Positions 11,080 to 33,729 of a stretch of 42,025 bases of DNA are shown here, piece by piece. A program made the position numbers and the translations under genes. The stretch is from Intoshia linei (taxonomy: Eukaryota > Orthonectida > Rhopaluridae). The notes below the pieces were generated by a model that was not told where the DNA came from, did not search any database, and worked only from the letters and a program-made list of their open reading frames with translations. The stretch is taken from contig LWCA01000191.1 of the NCBI GenBank assembly GCA_001642005.1, forward strand, positions 1-42,025, in the 5' to 3' direction. How positions within the stretch are numbered: position 1 is the stretch's first letter; every line of letters begins with the position of its first letter.

Positions 11080-11450
11080 TTTCTTTTTTTTAATTTTCGG
11101 ATTGTTAATTATTTCACATTTTTTGTTTTAATATCATATTTCGAAAAAAAATATATGAATACTAAAATGCTTTTTTGACTGTGAAGTCGTCACTTAATCG
11201 GATTGAAATTTTTTGTGTGTTAACAAAATACAACTGTACCACCTGTAAATTTTTTTAAATTCTAGGACTGTTTCGATTAAAAAAAAAGGTAATTTAGTGT
11301 TTTGGCCCTGATGACATATTTTTTTTAAATTTAAATTTATGATTTTCAAAAAAAAAGGATAATTGGGGTTTTTGACCCGTAAGATGTGAGTTTCGGAGGT
11401 TGAAATTTATCTTACTTTCATACCGGGAAAATCTTTAGTAGAATTTTTAC
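11080..11450 (-). repeat. Dispersed repeat A, copy 4 (reverse orientation)
   Basis: The reverse complement carries GCCAAAACAC, TTTCAATCCGATTAAGTGAC, GACTTCACAGTCAAAAAAGC, GGTCAAAAACCCC and AACCTCCGAAACTCACATCT, all in the same order as 3200-3600 except that the two halves are rearranged around a shared inverted segment. Confidence 0.65.
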
Positions 11451-11455
11451 TAGAT

Positions 11456-11480
11456 ATACAATGTATATTATACATTGTAT
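11456..11480. repeat. Perfect 12-bp inverted repeat
   Basis: ATACAATGTATA, one spacer base, TATACATTGTAT. It lies right beside the end of repeat A copy 4. It could be a transposon subterminal palindrome or simply cruciform-prone AT sequence. Confidence 0.5.
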
Positions 11481-11852
11481 GTTTGAAACGTTTTAGAACA
11501 GAGTGGGAACATTCATCTGGTCAAAATTTATTCCAAAAACAATACCACTTCCTTTTTAAGAATATAAACATCACTATTATAGTTTGTGGTTTTGATCCTT
11601 ATAATCCATACGAGTCTAAATATAGTCTGTGGATCCATTTTATCATTATTTTTACTTTATCAAGGGAATAATTTGTAATTGCATTTCATATAAAATTTTC
11701 ATACTAACAAAAAAAAATTAAAATTTTTCCTGTCACTATGCTCATTGGTCATAAAATTCAGTAATCCCAGGTGAACGGATGATCGCCTTTGGCGACCCCT
11801 ACGTTAAATCAGAAAAAAAATATTTATTATTTTTTGTTATATATTAAAATAA
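11481..11852. other. Region 3' of EML, no gene seen
   Basis: Only a 62-codon open frame with no recognisable features (11483-11671). This is expected 3' flanking sequence of the minus-strand EML gene that ends at 11853. Confidence 0.4.
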
Positions 11853-24247
<12,395 letters not shown>

Positions 24248-24341
24248 GTTATTTTTTGCTTTCCAATTCCCAATAGATACACGACGGATACAGATAATTT
24301 TAAATGTTTACAAAATATAAATAGAAACATTTATTATACAA

Positions 24342-26488
24342 TCAATGTTTTTTTTCTGATTTCGTCATGATACCTATAAGATTGTTAGTGTAAAGGCAAT
24401 CTTTTCCAACTTCGTCATATTCTGACCAATTCTAAAGTTTAAAAAATATATTTATAGATAGTGCTTCGAGAATGTTCTATATGTTTGCAATCATAATTAA
24501 TTACATTACATTGTAGTTGTATTTATTTGCATTATTGCAATTTGCAACCATTATAAAAGTACTCGAAAACTCTATAAATTATGTACATTGGATAGATCGG
24601 CATTTTGAAATAGAGTTTTTGAGAGATTTGAAGAAACTATAAAATATCCAGGTAAATATTTAACCAAATTCATTCCACGGCATTCAAATGTAGCTAATAT
24701 TGAATAATCTCTAAAGTCGTCTTCGAAAATTTCTTTTACTGAACCAGGTACAATAGCTAAATAAAATTAAATAAGTTTACAATACTTTAAGTTTAAACAC
24801 ATTGAATTTTCGCATCTACATATTTTGCATTTCATGGCGAAATTGCATTTTCCTCTTCCTCCCTTTAGTGGAACTTGATCCTAAACTATGGTTTAGAAAC
24901 CTTTTTTATTTTCCACGTTAATTTTATGGCTGGCTTAAATTTTTAATTTTTTGTAATATAATTTCTATATTTTAGTGAAAATTCGTGAAATTAAATTGAG
25001 GCAGAAATTAGTATATTTAAAGCATTTTTCAATACAAATTGATCAAAAAAAGGGTAAAATAAAGGAAAAATGTGATTTTGATTATATTCATTCAAATAAA
25101 TTCTTAAATTGCAAAAATTCATTTTTCGGGATGAATTGATCAAAAAAAAAGGGTGAAATTACCGAAAAATCTTGTTTTTGAATTTATTTATTCAAATAAA
25201 TTCTTAATTTATAAAAAATGCATTTTCCGGATAAATTGATCAAAAAAATAGTGAAATTAAAGAAAAAACTTGATTTTGATTATATTTATTCAAATAAATT
25301 AATAAATTACAAAAAAAAACATTATTCTGGGCAAGTTTATGAAAAATGGGTGAAATCAAAAAAACTTGATTTTAATAATATTTATTAAAAATAAATTCTT
25401 AAATTACAAAAAAGCATTTTTCGAGATTTAGTGGTTGACACTCAATTTGCAATATAAAAATCCCCCGCCCTAAAAAATAATTTGTAGATTGTTAAATATA
25501 TTACATTCCAAAAAATCCAAATATATTTTTTCATAGTCCCAATGATCTATCAATATTTTCAAAATATTATTGAATGAATATCACTTTCACGACATCTACA
25601 TTTTATTAAAATTGTTTAATCGTTAACTAAATTAATTTTGTTTGTAATTTTATTTTTAATATATGGTATTTGTTGTTATGAGTTAATTATTTTGAATTTG
25701 AAATATTTGCGTTGTGCTGAATGAAATGTTTTCTACTTTACCTATTTTTTATATTTTAATTTAACTCCATTTTGAAGCTTTTATTTACATAGTCCATGTA
25801 AGTGACATCCACTGTTAAAAATAAATAAGTTTAATTGTACAACAAGATATAGATGAATTTCGACTAAACTCAAATTTTAGTTAATACATACTATGTATTA
25901 CATAGTCAATGAGTGAAATTTTGAAATAAAAAAACAAATTTGTTAGAAAAATGTTTATAAGATATAATATGAGATGAAGGGTTTACAAATGGCAATATAA
26001 AAATTATTTTTTTAGATTTGTAGACCTCATCAATGGTTACATCAAAAATGATGATAAAACATAATTAAATTCCAGATAAAGATTACCGTTTCAGTAAAAA
26101 AGATTGTCTTTTCATGTTTTTCTCCGCATGCAGTACAACTAACCTATCGAAATATAATAAAAAAAATATATAATATCAATTTAATAAATACTTAAAAATA
26201 CCAATTATGTATCAATAATTAACTATGAATCTTAATTACCCCGGAAAAAATTGTAATTGAAATGTGGACTTTATAAAATTGTAAGACTGGTAGTTATTGA
26301 AATAAACGGTAACACAAACACACAAACAAATATTGCATAGCATATTATATAAGTAAGGATAACCTCAAAACTCCAATTACAATTATCTTCAACAGCGATC
26401 GATTTAACGTTTTCAGATGATATCTTTACTTTTAAATCTACAAACTAATACAATTACAAGACTGGTATCATATAATTAATTTTACCAT
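24342..26488 (-). CDS. CZIB: CZIB (C1orf123/UPF0587) CXXC zinc-binding protein, 6 exons
   Basis: Spliced frame of 160 codons, the same length as the human protein as I remember it. Exons: 26488-26486 (ATG only), 26444-26364, 26143-26087, 24880-24799, 24756-24587, 24431-24342 (TGA). Two zinc-ligand pairs are visible: VSCTACGEKHEK (residues ~29-40) and MKCKICRCENS (~63-73). VPLKGGRG lies just before the second and FECRG follows, all diagnostic of the family. NWSEYDEVGKD near the end matches the conserved Trp-Asp segment. The start exon holds only the initiation codon; the next exon gives FVDLKVKISSENVKS, aligning with the family N-terminus, so the placement is well supported. Intron 2 holds repeat A and intron 3 (1206 bp) a tandem repeat. 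An AATAAA lies at 24335-24330, and the EML start is 94 bp on. CZIB is a small conserved zinc protein of poorly known role. Confidence 0.9.
24950..25430 (+). repeat. ~100-bp tandem repeat, about 4.5 copies, in CZIB intron 3
   Basis: Units begin near 25041, 25138, 25238 and 25339 with (GAT)CAAAAAAA followed by (G)GGTGAAATT, and each contains ATTCAAATAAATTCTTAAAT and GCATTTTTC. Spacing is about 97-101 bases. The 19-base string TCAAAAAAATAGTGAAATT at 25240 also occurs, reverse-complemented, at ~28590-28608 in ALG12 intron 4. Confidence 0.75.
26240..26363 (-). repeat. Dispersed repeat A, copy 5, in CZIB intron 2
   Basis: On minus it begins ATCCTTACTTATATAATATG one to three bases inside the intron donor, then TTATTTCAATAACTACCAGT, TTTTATAAAGTCCACATTTC and TTTTTTCCGGGG, colinear with 3069-3200. 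The element therefore sits right against the 5' splice site. Confidence 0.75.
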
Positions 26489-26806
26489 TTTTTAGAAAAC
26501 TTTATTTATAATGTACTGTAGTTGAACTTTATAAATTTTTGACAATTAATTTTAAAGTTTAACTCATTCATATGATGAGATTGTTTATATTCACTCAAAT
26601 GAAATGATATAGTTTACATATTCAAATTCAATGTATAAAGGTTTATCTAAGCTAATACACTTTGTAAGGTTGAGTCAACTTGAGTTTTTTAAAACATGAT
26701 ACAAAAAATACATGTATAAAACTTATAGGTGAAATAAATGTTTCTAACTATAGGACCTATAGTTAGGTGATAAAAGTTAGTTTGAATTTTAGTTCATCTT
26801 GGGAAA
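26489..26806. promoter_or_regulatory. Divergent intergenic region between CZIB and ALG12
   Basis: 318 bp between two start codons facing away from each other, so it should hold both promoters. AT-rich with no recognised element. TTTGAATTTTAG ends 14 bases before the ALG12 ATG and looks like a 3' splice site, possibly for a 5'-untranslated intron or a spliced leader. Confidence 0.45.
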
Positions 26807-29800
26807 ATGATATTTGCAATTTTTCTTTATACATTTTCAATAGGGTTAATATTTTGGATACCATTTAATAAGGTTGAAGAAAGTTTTCAAGTTCAAGCTT
26901 TGCATGATAATGTATATGTTGATAATTTGAATGACGTATTTTTACGTTTTATTTGGTTGTATAATTCAATTAGTTTGATCATTTTGAGTTTCCTGGTGCA
27001 GTTGATCGCTCTTTTATACCAAGTTATGTCAACTCTAGAACTTTAAAATTGATCATACATGTGCTCAATATTTGTGGTATACCTCCAAGTAAAATATTGG
27101 TTCTTTGTATAGGTAATTTTATGAATATCTGTAATTTTGTATTATTCTAGGACGATTGATTTTATCTTTGTTGGCACTAATTTCGTTTGTTTATTATTAT
27201 GCAAGTTGTGGGAAAAATTCTAAAAAATATTTTTTTATTGTACTTTATACACAATTTCACATCCTCTTTTATTCAACACGGTTTTTATCCAATTATATGG
27301 CTTTGCCTTTTGGTAAATTATATTAATTTTAGTTTATTTTTCTCAAATGCCTACTTTGGTAATTGGGATAGTTTTGAAATGATATTTACTAATGTCATTT
27401 TAATGTTAAATTTAATTTTAGTTACTATTGGCTTAGCCGCAGCAAAAAATGGAAAATCAAAGTTATTCATATGGACAGTGGTTTTTTCAGCTATAATTTT
27501 AAGATGTGAAGTTGGTCTATTGTTTTGTATTTATGCAGTAACGTTATTAATTCAACGAAAAATTAAATTTGGGAATCTTGTAATACAGACATTTATTGCA
27601 TTAGGGTTTTTTATTGGTAATTTTTTTATTCTTGAATAATTATCAATTAAATTGCAATGTTATGGTTTTAAGTGACTTTATTGTCACACTTTTAACAGAA
27701 ACAATTTTTTTGGTAATTTCACTATTTTTAGATTGTTTTACGAAAATTTGTATTCTAGAAATTTAACCCTTATGAGACAATACTGATTTTTGAAATTGAA
27801 AGCAAAAAATTTATTTGAATAAATAAAACAATTTTTATCATAATTAGTTAATTTCATCTTTGTTTGATGAACGTGTTCCAACATTCTTTTTTGGTAATTT
27901 AAGTCTTGAATTTCAGTTTTTTTTAATGAATTTTAATAAACACATTTTTTTGTAATTTGATTAATTTTTGGTAGAACCATTTGATAACTTTTTTATTTAA
28001 ATATTTTATTATACAATTCTACTAAATTTACATTTTTTCGTGTGTTGACTTTATTTGAATAAATTTCTCATTTATATGAAAAAAACTTCTAATTTTTCTA
28101 TCACATGCTACGAAAACCTTTTATTTATCAAGTGAAACAAACAAAATTTTTTGATAATTCCCTTTTGAAATAATTTCCAAAAAACATTATAATTTAACTT
28201 ATTTTTGATAAAATTTTTAGGAAGTACTTTTTCCTATAATTACTATTCATTTGATTTATTATAGGTAACGATTATTCGAAACACCTTTTTCCTAATTTCA
28301 TTATTTTTTGAAAAAATTGCCATAAAATACTTTAATATGTGACTTAATTTTAAGTTAATGATAAAATTGTTTTTATTTAACTGTAAAACCATAATTTTAT
28401 ATTAATTTCAACAAAAATACTTTTTTAGTAATTTCACTATTCATTGCATTAGTATTTTGGTTAAATTTCTACATTAAGGTTAAAAAGTTTTAAAATCATT
28501 TTTTTTTCACAATTTTTGGAAATAATTTTTTTAAAGTCACTTCAATTTGATTTATTTTTAGGAAAATTACTCAAAACGTCTTTTTTCGCAATTTCACTAT
28601 TTTTTTGAAAGAAATTTCTCAAAAACATTTTAATTTTATAATGATTTATTTTTTTAAAAAAATTAATAAAATAACCCTTTTTTTCACAATTTTACTATTT
28701 TTAGAAATAAATAATATTTTATTTAATTTTAATTAAATTTAATATTTTTTGAAAGAATTTCCATGAAAACTCTTTAATTTAAGTTATTTTTTGTTTAAAT
28801 CCCTATAAAATCAATATTTTTGGTTATTTTATAATTTTTCGCATTACAGTCAGACTTGTCGATAGTGAACATTTGGTTCTGAATTTTTTTAATGTTCACT
28901 ATAAAAAAATAATGAACAATGAAAATACAATTGTAATGAATATTATTAATCATGAATCTAAATTTATTTTCTATATAATCAGTTAAGTTCACTATCTAAA
29001 GGGGTCACTATCAACAAGTCTGACTGTAATTGATTTATTTTTACAATTGAACATATTTCGATTTAATTTGATTTTTTTATAAATTATACTAAAAGTGCAC
29101 ATAAGAGTATACAATATTGTTTTTTTACCATTTTGATCAAACCTTTTATGGTTATACAATACAGTACTATTTAAATATATTACACTTAATGTATTCCAAT
29201 AATTTTCATATTTTTTAAAAAATACAAATAAATTTATTTTAAATCGTTTTGGATCACTTAAACGTTTATTTTCGTTGATAAAATTGCTTTTTTGTAGACC
29301 TTTTATTACGCACCCATTTGTATAACTTTAATAGTTACATCGCTTCTAAAACGATCTAAAATTATAAAAGAAAAATGCTACTAGCGAAGGCTTAGTGTAA
29401 AATCTTATTTTAGTGACGCTTACCATGCTGTTAATTAATATAAATATTTTTATTTAGTTGTATCCTTTTACATCGATTCTATATATTGGAACAAATCAAC
29501 AATACCTGAAATCAACGCATTTATATTTAACATAATTAAAAATGAAAATGTAAAATGGGGTACTATGCCATTTTTCTGGTACTTTAATACAGCTATGCCT
29601 AAAATGATGGGAGCTTATATTTTTATATTTGTTTACCAATGCCTCACACATAAAAGACAATTTCTTTACACAATGCTACCTTCTCTAGTCTACATTTTTA
29701 TTTATTCCTTTGTAGCACACAAAGAAAATCGTTTCATCGTGTACGCCCTAATTCCAGCGACAGAAATAATTAGCCAGGGCATGGATTCTATTTGGTAATT

Positions 29801-30338
29801 ATTCAGCGTGACCAACTACTTTGAAAAGGATAATTTATATAAAACAATTAATTTAGTAAGAAACATATAATGGGCAACATTTTTGTTAAACTTTCAATAG
29901 TTATAAACGTAGCTCTATGCATTATTGGTTGCTTCAGAGGATATTATAACTACCCTGGCGCAACAGCAATGTTAAAATTAACCGAATATCACAAAGTGCA
30001 TGATACTATCCATAAAACAGGTAATTTGATATTTCGCATACCTTAATAATAATTTAGTTCACGTTGACACGTTTTGCTTACAAAACGGGGTTTCTCGTTT
30101 CATAACACTAAAAGGTTTAACTGTACACAAAAAAGAAATTCAAAATTATGATAATTGGTCTCTAGAAAAAGACGATATTAATTATTTGATAATGGAAGTA
30201 AAATACGCCGAAAAGTTCAAAAAAAGGTCGAAACTTCTTTACACAATATCAACAACTTGTAAAATGAATATATCAAATTTAATGAAATTGCAATTTTTGT
30301 GTCCACGTGTGGTTGTTTTAAAAATTAATAAAAGTTAA
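26807..30338 (+). CDS. ALG12: ALG12 ER alpha-1,6-mannosyltransferase, 7 exons
   Basis: Spliced frame of 468 codons (human about 488). Exons: 26807-26935, 26974-27112, 27151-27312, 27422-27616, 29458-29794, 29857-30020, 30058-30338. ALG12 adds the eighth mannose to the dolichol-linked oligosaccharide in the ER lumen (GT22 family, dolichyl-phosphate-mannose donor). Family marks: NKVEESFQVQALHD in the first luminal loop (residues ~21-34), FDHFEFPGAVDRSFIPS (~44-60), FHILFYSTRFLSNYMALPF, PFFWYFNTAMPK and the HKENRFIVY box typical of this family. Many hydrophobic helices. The first intron (38 bp) splits FDHFEFPG from the exon before and explains why the open frame otherwise breaks. Intron 4 (1841 bp) is full of repeats. 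The stop codon overlaps that of the minus-strand gene 30335-30682. Confidence 0.92.
27690..28760 (+). repeat. Degenerate tandem repeat in ALG12 intron 4
   Basis: The phrase AATTTCACTATTTTT or a close variant recurs near 27714, 28294, 28430, 28590 and 28688, each followed by GAAAxAATTTCT-like and TTTAATTT-like segments. Spacing near 100 bp is visible for the last pair and blurred elsewhere. Related in reverse orientation to the array in CZIB intron 3. Confidence 0.55.
28847..29026. mobile_element. Tc1/mariner-pogo type MITE, 180 bp, TA duplicated
   Basis: Left end CAGTCAGACTTGTCGATAGT and, at the right, the inverted CAGTCAGACTTGTTGATAGT; about 22 of 24 terminal bases match. Flanked by TA on both sides (28845-28846 and 29027-29028). 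It has no coding capacity and lies in ALG12 intron 4. Confidence 0.85.
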
Positions 30339-30682
30339 CTTTTCTCCATTTCATTCAATTCGTCAATTGGAATAAAATTTCGATGTTTATATTCTTCTTT
30401 TACAAATTCAGCAAATACTTTTTGACTAGCGTCAGATCGAGCTAAAAATGTATAAAAATTGGAATTTATTATTAATTTATGGAAATTTCAAAAATTACTT
30501 AATTTTCCAATTTTGTGAAAAACGAACATTGTTATCACAAAAGACAAACTTCCCATTCTAATAACACGGCTATTATTCCACAAGTATTTAAAAGGAAATC
30601 TATCCACTAGGGCTGAAAATGAATAAGGATACAACATTCGACCTCCACCTTTATAATTTTTAAACAACTCTTTTTGTGACAT
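30335..30682 (-). CDS. Small single-pass membrane protein, 96 codons, unrecognised
   Basis: Two exons, 30682-30499 and 30441-30335, joined across a 57-bp intron to give 96 codons. Residues ~17-36 read LYPYSFSALVDRFPFKYLWN; a probable membrane helix follows at ~43-58 (MGSLSFVITMFVFHKI); the tail is charged (SQKVFAEFVKEEYKHRNF, IPIDELNEMEKS). The shape (short basic-aromatic start, one helix, hydrophilic tail) is like small mitochondrial inner-membrane proteins, but I cannot name a family. Its stop TAA (30337-30335) shares two bases with the ALG12 stop (30336-30338). Its start faces that of USP12/46 across 99 bp. Confidence 0.65.
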
Positions 30683-30781
30683 TGTACTTTATTGCAATTG
30701 ATACGAATATATAAAAATAAATGTTTAGTAGTGAAGTTTATTTCAATGCAAAAGGAAAATGTTTCAAAAATTTTTGAATAA
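30683..30781. promoter_or_regulatory. 99-bp bidirectional promoter region
   Basis: Only 99 bases separate the start codons of the 96-codon gene (minus) and USP12/46 (plus), so both promoters and 5' leaders must fit here unless transcripts start inside the other gene. No TATA box or other named motif stands out. Confidence 0.5.
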
Positions 30782-32782
30782 ATGACAAAAACTAATACAT
30801 TGCTGAATTATGCCGGCCTACAGAACGTTGAAATGCAATTGATTCAATTTTAGTATTTTATTTTAGTTTGGGAATACATGTTATCTAAATTCAGTTATAC
30901 AAGCCATGTATTTTTGCGAATCCTTTCGAAATCAAGTGTTGAGTTATAAATGTGACAAAGAAAATTTGTTGACAACTTTGTCGGAATTATATAAACAAAT
31001 GAATGGAAATATTCCAGGAAAACAAAACGGAATTGTACATCCAAAAAGATTTTATAATTGTTTATGTATGCATAATGGTTTTAACTTTTTTTACATTTTT
31101 ATAATTTACTCGAAAAAAATTTAGAAATTTTTAATAACGACAATGAACATGATGCACATGAATTTTTTAATTACATTTTGAATAATATAGCCGATCTTGT
31201 GCAAAATGATTTGAAACATACCTCATGCAATGTGAATTGGGTTTATGATTTATTTCAGGGTGTAATGACAAATGAAACAACATGTTTATGTTGTGAAAAT
31301 GTAATTATCGAATTAAATTTCAATTTTGATAATTCAAATTTAGATTAGTACCAAAGATGAATTTTTTATAGATTTATCTCTTGAAGTAGAATCAAATATT
31401 TCCATTTATTTTGCTCTTAAAAATTTTTCAAAAAAAGAATTAATGTGTGCAGATAGTAAATACTTTTGTAATGTATGTAAATGCAAACAAGAAGCTAAAA
31501 GAAGGTTTTACATTTTAAAAATACAGTATAATTTCTACAAATGGCATATTTGTTGATTTGAATTGGTTGGCTAAACAGAGCCGTCTTAAGCCAGTTTGTG
31601 GCCCTGGGCTAAGCAAAGGACTGGAGGCCCTTTAAAATTTCGAGAGAAGCGATAAAAAAAATTAGAGTCCCTTTTTTTGAAAATAAATAAAAGAAAATCA
31701 AAGATTTCCTACTTTCTTTTTTGAATATTCACTTAATAAAAAGGTTTTAATGTTTAATATTATCATTTGAAACAGTTTTTATGTCATTATTATATGATGA
31801 ACATTGTAGAATATATTTTAAATTAAATATTTACCAGAACTTTGATTCTTTAAACTATTTTCTTTCTAGCTATTTGAATTCCTACACTTCAAAACTTATA
31901 AACTGTTTCTTAAGATATAAATGAGAAGTATTTTTTAATAAATTGGGGATTTCTTTTGAAGATATAAATGTAAAGTACTTTTATTAATTTGGGGGCATTT
32001 TTTAATGAGTAGCCCTGGGCTACAGCTCATATTGCCCATGCCTTAAAACGTCTCTATGGCTAAATGCTTTTACTTCTATAATTCCAGCTAGAGAGAATAC
32101 TGTACAAAGTAGTACCGTATTTTTTGGAGTATAAGGCGCGAGAAATTTTATTAAGTGATATCTATGAAAAATGAAGAATCAAATGGTACAATATATAGTT
32201 AGAAAAAAATTTCTCTTGCAAAATCCTTATATAAGGCGCATTCCTAATTTTTCATGTAAAAGGGTGCGCCTTACACTCCGAAAAATACGGTATACGTTTT
32301 ATTTATGTATTTATTTGAATTATTTACAGAATACGAATTAAAAAACCCCCTAAATTACTTGCTTTGCATTTGAAACGATTTAAATATCAAGACTCTCTTA
32401 GACGTTTCACTAAATTAAATTACAAGGTCTCTTTTTCTCAAGAATTAAGATTTCCAAACCTGGTATTTTTTAAACTTTGATTATTTCAAAATTTCATATT
32501 TGTAGATTGGCGAAAAATATAATAAATTGTATAAACTGATTGCATGTGTAGCACATTGTGGTTTAACAATTAGTAGTGGTCATTATTTAACTTTTGTCAG
32601 ACAAGGCAATGGGTGGTTATTATTTGATGACAATGCTGTTGAAGTAAAATTCTATATTATGGATTAATCATTTATTCTAGAATTTACCTTATTGGAATAT
32701 TGAAAGTTTTTTTGGTGGCAGTACAAATATGCCCACTAGATCGGAAACTGGTTACATTTTGTTTTATCAACAAACTATATAA
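30782..32782 (+). CDS. USP46: USP12/USP46-type ubiquitin-specific protease, 7 exons
   Basis: Spliced frame of 321 codons. Exons: 30782-30826, 30867-31077, 31125-31300, 31344-31504, 32330-32462, 32506-32643, 32681-32782. The Cys box [20 protein letters not shown] (residues ~13-32, catalytic Cys in GNTCY) is split by a 40-bp intron. [16 protein letters not shown], the zinc pairs CLCCEN and [32 protein letters not shown], the His box [12 protein letters not shown] and [10 protein letters not shown] follow in family order; it ends [12 protein letters not shown]. All catalytic residues are present. It is shorter than human USP46 (366): it starts almost at the catalytic box and lacks most of the loop before the WVYDLFQG segment. 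USP12/46 work with the WD proteins UAF1/WDR48 and WDR20. Intron 4 is 825 bp because it holds two transposons. Confidence 0.92.
31576..32056. mobile_element. Non-autonomous hAT element, 481 bp, with 8-bp target duplication
   Basis: TGGCTAAA occurs directly before (31568-31575) and after (32057-32064) the element. Ends CAGAGCCGTCTTAAGCC and, inverted, TAGAGACGTTTTAAGGC; an inner pair GGCCCTGGGCTAA / TAGCCCTGGGCTA is also inverted. The 8-bp duplication and C/TAGAG ends fit hAT. It lies in USP12/46 intron 4. Confidence 0.82.
32115..32290. mobile_element. TA-flanked MITE, 176 bp
   Basis: Left CCGTATTTTTTGGAGTATAA and inverted right CCGTATTTTTCGGAGTGTAA, continuing GGCGC in both: 23 of 25 bases match. 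TA at 32113-32114 and 32291-32292 fits Tc1/mariner-type insertion. An inner ATAAGGCGCA repeats the terminal motif. It lies 58 bp from the hAT element above, in the same intron, ending 39 bases before exon 5. Confidence 0.82.
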
Positions 32783-33040
32783 AATGTAATGTTTATATTT
32801 TTATTAAATTTTAAATTTCTACCATCTATTTCAGTTATCACTGATCAATCTCCAAAACAAAAAAAAGATATATTTTAAATGGAATTAACATACAATCGTT
32901 TTCACATTCATATAATAAGACATGGTGTATACATTCGCTGTATACAGCATGCGTTATTTTGAGTGTTTAGTTGTATTAAGAAAATGTATCATTGTAAATT
33001 TGAATGTGTTGTAAAAAATACTGTTACATACATACAGCTA

Positions 33041-33597
33041 CTGTTTTTTCTCGATTATAAGAAGTCTTTTTATATTCGAGAGTAGAAGGAAAAATGCTTA
33101 TAATCAAAAACAAGCAGACCTTGAAAAATACACTAAAAGTTGGCTTTTATATTTTAAAACTCGTTAAATTTGTATTAAATTACATCTTGGGGTATTCTCA
33201 AAATCTATTTGAGATAAAACTTATAAATTAAATAAATAACAATGAAGACTATTGAGGAAGTAAAAAATGAGATCTGTGAAGGACTTAAAGAATTTTTGGT
33301 CCGAAAGAAATATTAAAAACACGTTCGAATCACTTATCTTAATGAATTTTTTGTTGCTTCTAAAAAATTTGAAATTCAGATTACTTTCAACAAATTGCAT
33401 AAACAACATATTGTATATGGTGAAAGCCAAACTTCTAAATTAGAAATTTTATTATATGAAGGAAGTTATTTTTTAAAAATAAATTGATGTTGTCTAAAGT
33501 TCTTTCGATCAAATACAAGCAGAAGCTGCTTATATTCAAATTTTATTTAGTTAAAAATTTTTATTTCAGGGGTCTGCTTATAATCGAAAAAAGACAG
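33041..33597. mobile_element. Pogo/Tigger-like TA-flanked element, 557 bp
   Basis: Left CTGTTTTTTCTCGATTATAA and inverted right CTGTCTTTTTTCGATTATAA, with TA at 33039-33040 and 33598-33599. Extra internal copies of the end sit at 33094-33119 (GCTTATAATCAAAAACAAGC) and ~33518-33540. CTCGATTATAA is typical of pogo/Tigger-like ends. No intact transposase; a 69-codon minus frame inside is not recognisable. It lies between USP12/46 and the ANGEL-like gene. Confidence 0.7.
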
Positions 33598-33729
33598 TAG
33601 GTGCTGTTTGTACGGAGGACAAAACAGTCAACCTAGTTTTTTTATAAAGATGTAAAAATAAATGAACAAAGAATAAAACAAGAAATACTGAATTATTTGT
33701 TTAATTAAATCAAGATATTAATATATACA

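Noticed and set aside
27313-27332. 20-bp intron in ALG12 (GTAAATTATATTAATTTTAG)
   Set aside because: Implausibly short and out of register with the family; the acceptor at 27421 gives MALPFVTIGLAAAK with the right spacing.
31063-31080. Earlier donors in USP12/46 exon 2 (GTTTATG, GTATGC)
   Set aside because: Both create a TAA across the junction. The donor at 31078 gives [15 protein letters not shown] with the correct family length.
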